Below the pieces are notes generated by a model that was not told where the DNA came from, did not search any database, and saw nothing but the letters and a program-made list of their open reading frames with translations. This document shows, piece by piece, positions 5,452 to 10,561 of a stretch of DNA of 10,561 bases. This stretch comes from Gemmatimonadota bacterium (GTDB taxonomy: Bacteria; GCA-2686955). The stretch is from the NCBI GenBank assembly GCA_002686955.1, contig NYZA01000261.1, positions 1 to 10,561 on the forward strand, read 5' to 3'. Each line of letters opens with the position of its first letter. Positions within the stretch are counted from its first letter, which is position 1. A program made the translations under genes and the position numbers.

Positions 5452-7335
5452 CTACTCCGGACTCGCCGGTTCACAGAGCAGCTCCTGCAAGCCACTCACG
5501 GCTTGGTCCGACTCCAAGAGTTCCCAAAGAGGGGCGAGTGTCGCGATTTCACAACGTTCGCAGAGCTTACCCGAGCGCCCGGGCATGAACTGCTCTCGCG
5601 GCGAGTCCCAAGGCATGCCAAGAGCGTCCAGCGTGAGCGCAACCCCGGCGTAGTAGAGTGGATCGGTGTACCTCCACCCGCGTCCGCCGGCGCGCTCCAC
5701 ATCGTTATGCCCGAGAAGGAAGCTATGGAGGAACTCCCGGTAGCGGTCGACGCCACTGTCGAGCCAGACAATCTGCTTGCGAGCCAACGGGCTGAGTGGA
5801 ACCACTTCCTCTCCGAGGTTCAACGGGATCGCATTGTAAGGGTCGAGGCCGCTGCTCCCTTCGAGCGGTGTGCCCAGGCCGTGGAGAAGGACTTCACGCT
5901 CCAACTGGGTCATCGGCAGGGAATCCAGAGCCGCCACCACTGGCTCGAGCGCTCGCTGATGGGGTCGGGCCATGCCGTGGAGGAAGATTCTGCGAGTGAG
6001 CTCACCAGAGTATTGCATGCCCTCAGACAGTGAATGGACTCCACCCATTCGTGACACCATCTCGAAGCGAGGAACGAGCATCGCGCCCAGTACCACGATC
6101 AGGATCCTCATCCCCTTGGAAGCGGGCGCCTTCGAGGAAGTGTCGGTCTTCCGGTATGAGAGCGCATGCGCGAGCTCCGGCAAACCCTGTCCGATCGTCC
6201 ACCCTTGCACGATCGCCAGCGGCGTGAAGAGTGGTATCAGATAACGCACCATGGTGAGCTCGGCGACGACCGCGATCAGAAGATACGATCCGACGAATAC
6301 AAGCGATAAAAATGTCACGAACCGTAGGTCTCGTGACGAGCTGTGCCACGCCAAGGCCGCGGCCAAGGGGAACCAGAGAAGGGATGTGCCGAACTCGTCC
6401 AATGCAAAGAGCGCTCCAGTCTCCATTGCGGGAGGAAGCGAATGGGCGCCTCGTTGCCACAGCATCGCTGCCTCGACAATTCGCCGCCCGATCGTCGCGG
6501 TCGGTTCCCCGGCCCAGAAAGGGCGCGGCTCCGAGGCGTAGGGAATGAAGATGGAGAGGATGTTCTCGGGAACGTAGGCAAACCAGAGCAACAACAATCC
6601 CGGGACCGATCCCAGCAACAACGGGCCGACCAGTCTCTTCCAAAATCGCACTCCGCGGCCCCTCGACACGAAGACGAAGCCGGCCGGAGCGAATACAGCG
6701 AGCCAAGCGTGGAACGACTGGCAGTAGTAGACGCCGATTCCCGCTACCAGGCCCAGAGCTCCAACACGCAGGCGGGCCGCCTCGAAGTCGCCCGAGAGCA
6801 ACGCGCGCCTCAGACGCAGCGACAGACCCAAGCTTGCCATTATGAAGAACGGGATCTCGGCATGATTGCCGCCGCATACGAGCGACAGCACAATGCTTGC
6901 CCTTGGTGGCACCGCCAGCAGGAGCCCGATACACATCGCTGCCCATCTCGAAACGCTTTCTCGCAGAGCCCAGTGCACGGTAATCAGGATGGCGATTCCC
7001 CACGCCAAGCTGACGGTCTTGAGCAACAGGTAGCTGGGGCCGGTGATCCGGGCGATGCTCGAGAAGATGAGGCCGTTGATGCGGCAGCCGCCATAGAAGG
7101 TGGCCCAGTCCCAGTCGGCGACCGCGCGGAGGAACCCCCAGGGACTCAGCGTTCGCAGGTGCTCGTCGAAGCCGAAGAACCAGTACTCGTCCTGGTGCGC
7201 GAAGCTACCGTTGGCGCTGAGCGCCAGCCAGATCCTCAAGGCGAGGTAGAGACCGACCGTCACCACGAGCCCCCCGATCTCCGCGCCGTCTACGCTGGAA
7301 ACGCGCCCCTTCGTCGTGGCCGAGTCGGAGGTCAT
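5452..7335 (-). CDS. GT39/ArnT-like integral membrane glycosyltransferase with soluble C-terminal tail
   Basis: 627 residues from ATG 7335, whose ATGA overlaps the stop of the upstream FAD gene. The first membrane segment (GLVVTVGLYLALRIWLALS, ~22-40) is followed by an extracytoplasmic loop with HQDEYWFFGFDEH: Asp49-Glu50 fit the acidic pair in the first loop of GT-C enzymes (PMT, ArnT, GT39/GT83). About ten further hydrophobic segments follow to residue ~423 (for example LLLKTVSLAWGIAILITVHW, LVFVGSYLLIAVVAELTMV, ILIVVLGAMLVP). Residues ~425-627 are soluble, with an LCERCE CxxC motif near the C-terminus and no recognised fold. Such enzymes take a sugar from a polyprenyl-phosphate donor and transfer it on the outer face of the inner membrane, which suits the DPM1-like gene immediately downstream. 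The acceptor (lipid A, polymer or protein) cannot be told. Confidence 0.75.
   Translation of the reverse strand: MTSDSATTKGRVSSVDGAEIGGLVVTVGLYLALRIWLALSANGSFAHQDEYWFFGFDEHLRTLSPWGFLRAVADWDWATFYGGCRINGLIFSSIARITGPSYLLLKTVSLAWGIAILITVHWALRESVSRWAAMCIGLLLAVPPRASIVLSLVCGGNHAEIPFFIMASLGLSLRLRRALLSGDFEAARLRVGALGLVAGIGVYYCQSFHAWLAVFAPAGFVFVSRGRGVRFWKRLVGPLLLGSVPGLLLLWFAYVPENILSIFIPYASEPRPFWAGEPTATIGRRIVEAAMLWQRGAHSLPPAMETGALFALDEFGTSLLWFPLAAALAWHSSSRDLRFVTFLSLVFVGSYLLIAVVAELTMVRYLIPLFTPLAIVQGWTIGQGLPELAHALSYRKTDTSSKAPASKGMRILIVVLGAMLVPRFEMVSRMGGVHSLSEGMQYSGELTRRIFLHGMARPHQRALEPVVAALDSLPMTQLEREVLLHGLGTPLEGSSGLDPYNAIPLNLGEEVVPLSPLARKQIVWLDSGVDRYREFLHSFLLGHNDVERAGGRGWRYTDPLYYAGVALTLDALGMPWDSPREQFMPGRSGKLCERCEIATLAPLWELLESDQAVSGLQELLCEPASPE
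5455..5458 (-). promoter_or_regulatory. Ribosome binding site of the GT2 gene
   Basis: GGAG on the minus strand, overlapping the last codons of the upstream gene and 7 nt before the TTG at 5447; it decides the start of the GT2 gene and implies translational coupling. Confidence 0.6.
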
Positions 7336-8714
7336 GTGGGCGTTGCTGTGGGACCATGGTTCCCGGCAAAGGCTGCACCGGCGGCTCGAGCTGTGGCGAT
7401 GGCCGCATCGGAATTGATGTACTCGAAGCGGCCGAATCTGCCGAGGCTGAGGATCCCGATGGAATCGAGCCAGGTCAGCACCCGATCGGTGTTGCGACGG
7501 TGGTGGAGATCGTAGACGACGTATGCGTAAGGGAAGGTGCGTGTCTCGCAGAAATTCACACTGTCGGCAGGCACCAGTCCCAAATGTTCGAGGCTCTGGA
7601 TCACCTGAGACGATACCTCCTTCGGGATCGAAACAGTTGTTTCATCAGGGCGAAAGGTGGTTTCGGCGAGAAGAGTGGATGTGCCCGCGATGCTATAGGC
7701 CGGACCCAGGAAATCGAGCTTGCTCACGCGATGAAACGACACATTCGGAGACGGAATCATGATGGCAAAATGGGGTCCGAGCCCATCCTCGTCGACGTTG
7801 AGCACCGTCACATGGATGGAATTGTAGCGAAGGCGGTGAAGCGCTTCGATCACGTCAGGTGGCGCCTGCGGCCGGATTCGGGGGACGAGCTCGTGCAAAG
7901 GGATCGTATTCACCAGGCTTGGAAAGTGTGCACGCGATCCTCCAGAGATCACTGTGAACTCACCAGAGCTCCCGATCTCAACGCGTTCCACCGGCGCCTG
8001 TGTTCGCACATCGACGTATTCCTTGCCGCGGGCAGCGAGGCCCCGGACCATCGATTCGATCCCCCCATCCGTCGGATACCAAAAGTGTAGCTGGTGAGTG
8101 TACCCTTCGATGTCCTCACCGGCGGCCGATCGTACGATGTGTTCGTCCGGCGGACGTGGGATGCGCTCGACCATCTGTATGTCCATTTGGACCGGGTCGA
8201 GCTTCCAGATTTTGCGATTGTACGGTTCGAGGTAGGTGCGGGTGATCCCTTCGCCGAAGACTCCTAGGAAGAACGAGAGCATGTTCTCGGCGGGAAGCTC
8301 GCGATGGGGATTGTTCAGAAAGGTGTCGAGACACCAATCTCGTTCGGAGTCCGGCAAAGCTGAAAGCTGATTCTCGAAGGGGTAGCGAACGAAGCGATTC
8401 CGATGCAGGATCTGATTCGAACGCTTGTGGCGCGTCATCGGAGTCAGGGCGCGCATGAAATCGGTGCGCTCCTGCGCTCCGGAAAAGACGATATGAGGCC
8501 CGATGTCGTGGTACAGCCCGTGGGACTCGAAACTGCGACACAGCCCGCCGACGCGATCTTCCTTCTCGAAGATCACCGCGGGAACTCCGGCGGCATCGGC
8601 GAACGCCAGCCCCGAGACACCCCCGCCGAGAATCGCCACCGGCGCCGACGATTGGTGGTTTCTACGAGCAGTCAATGGCGTTGCAGGTGAGATGGGCGAT
8701 GACCACGAACGCAT
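7332..8714 (-). CDS. FAD-dependent oxidoreductase, UGM/HemY (amine oxidase)-like
   Basis: About 460 residues from ATG 8714, which has a weak AGG six bases upstream. The frame extends to ATG 8756, and a TTG (8675) or GTG (8639) just before the Rossmann fold are alternatives, so the start is unsure. Any start upstream of 8662 overlaps the end of the SIS gene. The dinucleotide-binding motif VAILGGGVSGLAFA (Gly30, Gly32, Gly35) leads into VIFEKEDRVGGLCRSF, the glutamate binding the FAD ribose and the 'R-x-GG' motif of the UGM/protoporphyrinogen-oxidase/amine-oxidase group. HDIGPHIVF, EPYNRKIWKLDP and WYPTDGGIESMVRGLA also match this group; the C-terminal FAD motif is probably SLGRFGRFEYINSDAAIATA. 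Related enzymes in polysaccharide clusters include UDP-galactopyranose mutase; others desaturate lipids or pigments. The substrate is unknown. Its stop overlaps the next gene by 4 bases (7332-7335). Confidence 0.8.
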   Translation of the reverse strand: MRSWSSPISPATPLTARRNHQSSAPVAILGGGVSGLAFADAAGVPAVIFEKEDRVGGLCRSFESHGLYHDIGPHIVFSGAQERTDFMRALTPMTRHKRSNQILHRNRFVRYPFENQLSALPDSERDWCLDTFLNNPHRELPAENMLSFFLGVFGEGITRTYLEPYNRKIWKLDPVQMDIQMVERIPRPPDEHIVRSAAGEDIEGYTHQLHFWYPTDGGIESMVRGLAARGKEYVDVRTQAPVERVEIGSSGEFTVISGGSRAHFPSLVNTIPLHELVPRIRPQAPPDVIEALHRLRYNSIHVTVLNVDEDGLGPHFAIMIPSPNVSFHRVSKLDFLGPAYSIAGTSTLLAETTFRPDETTVSIPKEVSSQVIQSLEHLGLVPADSVNFCETRTFPYAYVVYDLHHRRNTDRVLTWLDSIGILSLGRFGRFEYINSDAAIATARAAGAAFAGNHGPTATPT

Positions 8715-9222
8715 CTTCAGCCTGCCGAAGATCGCGAGTCGGAACATGGATCGCATGATGAGCGGCGGTCCGCAAACGCCCGCCGGTCAGACCGCACACT
8801 CCGAAGGTGGTGGCCCCCGCCGCTTTCGCCAGCGCAACGGCCCGAATGACACTCTCCGAGTCACCACTGCCCGAGAAGGCGATGACCAGATCCGCCTCCC
8901 CGACGAAATTGCGCAGCTGTTCGGCCATGGCGTCGCCGTAGTCCACGTCGTTGGCATAGGCCGTCAGAGTTGGCGTGGATTCGTTCAGGCAGAGGGCACG
9001 GAAAGGGATCGAGTGACGGTTGCTCAAGGTCTTGTTCAGATCGCAGGCAAGGTGCGACGCCACCGCCGCCGAGCCGCCGTTGCCCATCACGAACACCGTT
9101 CGACCCCTCTGTCGGGCCTCGAGCAAGGCGTCGACCAGCGCCTCGATCGGTGGCAAGTCGAGCCGTGCGATGAGCTCGCTTACACCGTCTCGATAGGCCT
9201 GCATCGTCTCTCGCATCGTCAT
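8662..9222 (-). CDS. SIS-domain sugar-phosphate isomerase, GmhA-like
   Basis: 186 residues from ATG 9222, chosen over ATG 9264 because AGAGG (9228-9232) lies 5 bases before it and a -10-like box sits just upstream at 9270-9275. The length fits sedoheptulose-7-phosphate isomerase (~190). Phosphosugar-binding motifs are clear: GNGGSAAVASHLACDL (47-62) and FSGSGDSESVIRA (116-128), with a typical SIS ending (AIHVPTRDLRQAEDAFVVIAHLTCN). GmhA converts sedoheptulose 7-phosphate to heptose 7-phosphate, the first step to ADP- or GDP-heptose. Aligned by eye to remembered E. coli GmhA, catalytic Glu65 becomes Asp61, Gln172 becomes Glu169, and His180 is kept as His177. It may therefore be a divergent heptose isomerase or act on another sugar. 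The nearby GmhB-like gene favours a heptose role. First gene of the four-gene run to 4716. Confidence 0.8.
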   Translation of the reverse strand: MTMRETMQAYRDGVSELIARLDLPPIEALVDALLEARQRGRTVFVMGNGGSAAVASHLACDLNKTLSNRHSIPFRALCLNESTPTLTAYANDVDYGDAMAEQLRNFVGEADLVIAFSGSGDSESVIRAVALAKAAGATTFGVCGLTGGRLRTAAHHAIHVPTRDLRQAEDAFVVIAHLTCNAIDCS

Positions 9223-9226
9223 GGGG

Positions 9227-9233
9227 ACCTCTT
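9227..9233 (-). promoter_or_regulatory. Ribosome binding site of the SIS gene
   Basis: AAGAGGT on the minus strand, with its AGAGG core 5 nt before ATG 9222; it supports that start over the upstream ATG at 9264. Confidence 0.6.
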
Positions 9234-9269
9234 GGGGGCGTAGCGCGGCTCCATTCCTCTGCATGAAGG

Positions 9270-9275
9270 ACTATA
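9270..9275 (-). promoter_or_regulatory. Possible -10 box for the SIS-to-GT2 operon
   Basis: TATAGT on the minus strand, in the 241-base gap before the SIS gene, about 48 bases before its start. No good -35 hexamer is seen at 16-18 bp, so this is tentative; the gap otherwise holds no recognised element. Confidence 0.3.
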
Positions 9276-9463
9276 GCGCCTCATCCGCCACCCGATACGC
9301 GATTCGCCATGCGCCCCTTTTGGTTCGATCCTGCCTCACTCGGGCCGACTCGACCTTCGATCTGGCCCCTTTGCGCCCGCTCTCGAATCGCTGCGCCTCC
9401 CCGGAGATGAGATTCGCACCCTTCGGTCATCCATTGGCGGGGCCGATGGGGGAGCCCACCGGT

Positions 9464-10561
9464 TCACACCCGCCTCGAGGCATCGCTCGACCCGACGATC
9501 AGATCGGCTCCGGTCCGCTGCTTCCGCACCGCCGGCCACTCCTCGGATCGTCGCCGTCGCAGGGTCGCGGCAATCTCGCCGGCGGGACACCCCTTCCAGC
9601 GATAGAAGGCGCGGGTTCGTGCCTCGACGATTTCGTCGGCGGCCTCCACGTAGACCAAGGCATCGATCAGATGCTGTAGCCCACTCGAACCGGCCAGCAC
9701 GCCGTCGAGGATCACTACTCCGCGCGAGGGGGCGGTGTATCGCACGATCCGTCCACCTCGGCGATCGTGGGGATCGTAGCCCGGCGCTTCGACAGTCTCT
9801 CCCCCCAGTAGGCGGCGCGCGATCTCCGGCATCGACGCCGACTGCGTTCGTTCCGCCACGGTCGATTCAGGAGCACGTTCCTTTCTCGGCACGATCCAGT
9901 CGTCGAGCCGAACGTGCAGGGTCTCGATGCCCTTTCGTCCGAGGGCCGTGCGCAACGCATGGGCGACCGTGGATTTGCCCGTCCTGGAGATCCCTGACAC
10001 CGCCACCAGCTTCGGTCGCTGGGATGGGGCATCCTGGGCCAGGCGCGTGGCCAGGATCTCCACCTCGGGCACTCCGTGCACCACGAAGGCCGTCGCCTCG
10101 TTGACATCGTCGAAGATCAGATCGGGGGGCTCGATTCCCGGTGGCAGCAGCCGACTTCCCTCGCCGGTGCGCACTCCGTACACCGCCACTCCCATGCTCC
10201 GACCAGCTCCGAAGTCGCGCCAGCTATCGCCGATGATGCAGCTCCGGCCCAGGTCGACATTCAGATCGGTCGCCGCCCGCACCAAGAGGCCGGGTGTTGG
10301 CTTCCTGCACTCGCACGCCCCCTTGAGCTCGGTCACCTCGTCCTCGTGGCCCGCCTCTGGGTGATGGGGACACCAGTAGATTCGATCGAGCTTTGCCCCC
10401 GCGCGCCCGAGATCGGTCTCGAGACGCGCATGAATGCTCTCGATCACTTCCCGCGAGGCGAACCCCTTCGCCACCTGCGGCTGATTGGTGACCAAGACCG
10501 CCAGGAAACCCGCGTCGTTCGTGCGCCGCACCGCCTCGGCGGCCCCATCGATCAGGCAGAG
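9464..10561 (-). CDS. GmhB-like HAD phosphatase fused to a uridine-kinase-like P-loop kinase (5' truncated)
   Basis: 365 residues are visible; the frame runs off the right edge. A GTG at 10531 is in frame, but residues before it (LCLIDGAAEAV) continue the HAD fold, so the true start and the nucleophile motif DxDGT are outside. Visible HAD part (numbered from the edge): LVTNQPQVAKG (motif II, 23-33), zinc loop CPHHPE...CECRKP (Cys64, His66, Cys83, Cys85; motif III Lys87) and GDSWRDFG (motif IV, 111-118). The CxH...CxC zinc loop is typical of GmhB, which removes the 7-phosphate from heptose 1,7-bisphosphate. From ~183 a second domain begins: LVAVSGISRTGKSTVAHAL (Walker A GISRTGKST, 190-198), RLDDW (218-222, like the SFDDFY of uridine kinases) and VVILDGVLAG (282-291, the VILEGIL position). 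It looks like a small-molecule kinase of the uridine kinase/phosphoribulokinase family; the substrate is unknown. A 241-base gap separates it from the SIS gene. Confidence 0.75.
   Translation of the reverse strand, partial: LCLIDGAAEAVRRTNDAGFLAVLVTNQPQVAKGFASREVIESIHARLETDLGRAGAKLDRIYWCPHHPEAGHEDEVTELKGACECRKPTPGLLVRAATDLNVDLGRSCIIGDSWRDFGAGRSMGVAVYGVRTGEGSRLLPPGIEPPDLIFDDVNEATAFVVHGVPEVEILATRLAQDAPSQRPKLVAVSGISRTGKSTVAHALRTALGRKGIETLHVRLDDWIVPRKERAPESTVAERTQSASMPEIARRLLGGETVEAPGYDPHDRRGGRIVRYTAPSRGVVILDGVLAGSSGLQHLIDALVYVEAADEIVEARTRAFYRWKGCPAGEIAATLRRRRSEEWPAVRKQRTGADLIVGSSDASRRV

Noticed and set aside
4680-5588. 302-codon plus-strand open frame
   Set aside because: Antisense to the well-supported GT2 gene; composition (His, Gln, Arg rich) has no recognisable fold.
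6343-7515. Long open frame (390 codons) on the plus strand
   Set aside because: It lies opposite the GT-C transferase gene, is rich in Arg, Gln, Glu and Pro without domain pattern, and is a by-product of high GC codon use.
9265-9463. Riboswitch or extra small gene in the gap before the SIS gene
   Set aside because: No conserved aptamer pattern seen; the 84-codon open frame crossing it is Arg-rich and overlaps the kinase gene end.
1-10561. CRISPR array, tRNA, rRNA, phage or toxin-antitoxin genes
   Set aside because: Looked for regular repeats, cloverleaf patterns and typical small gene pairs; none was seen.

Overview
This is a GC-rich bacterial stretch (no base count was made) with tightly packed genes. 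The first genes on the left point to an organism with an outer membrane: a truncated beta-rich protein is followed by a secreted beta-barrel protein of the PorV/TraF-like/DUF5723 kind, with the N-terminal 'MGG-G ... NPALL' signature common in FCB-type bacteria and related uncultured phyla. A cluster for surface sugars fills the right half. Codon style and gene content would suit an uncultured Gram-negative lineage such as Eisenbacteria, Krumholzibacteriota or Latescibacterota. That placement is only an inference.

Layout. Positions 1-1743 (+) hold two genes overlapping by ATGA: the C-terminal part of an unknown protein and a DUF5723-like outer-membrane barrel whose 3' end carries a four-run G-tract. 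Positions 1755-1818 hold a 56-bp perfect-arm palindrome flanked by a 4-bp TTAG direct repeat, which looks like a very small non-autonomous mobile element. Positions 1815-2147 (-) hold what looks like a GNAT acetyltransferase that kept only its first ~60 residues. Positions 2283-4643 (+) hold one large membrane protein: an N-terminal anchor, a beta-sandwich-like extracytoplasmic region, about eight membrane segments and a C-terminal SGNH/GDSL hydrolase domain with all its catalytic blocks. It probably starts at CTG. A short convergent spacer (4644-4715) holds one of the two copies of a 17-bp direct repeat.

Positions 4716-10561 are all on the minus strand and read as a surface-glycan module, transcribed from right to left: (i) a heptose-bisphosphate-phosphatase-like (GmhB) HAD domain fused to a uridine-kinase-like P-loop kinase, cut by the window edge; (ii) a SIS-domain sugar-phosphate isomerase resembling GmhA, with unusual active-site residues; (iii) a UGM/HemY-like FAD oxidoreductase; (iv) a GT39/ArnT-like polytopic glycosyltransferase with a ~200-residue soluble tail; (v) a DPM1-like family 2 glycosyltransferase. 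Genes ii-v overlap or nearly touch and should form one operon. A sensible reading is that i and ii make or recycle an activated sugar (heptose-like), iii modifies a sugar or lipid intermediate, v loads a sugar onto a polyprenyl phosphate, and iv transfers it outside the inner membrane. The SGNH membrane protein, pointing towards the cluster, could acylate or deacylate the same glycan.

Most worth a second look: the phosphatase-kinase fusion, the palindromic element with its target-site-like repeat, the CTG start with a well-placed Shine-Dalgarno sequence, and the altered catalytic residues of the SIS protein. I saw no CRISPR array, phage genes, transposase gene, rRNA or tRNA.
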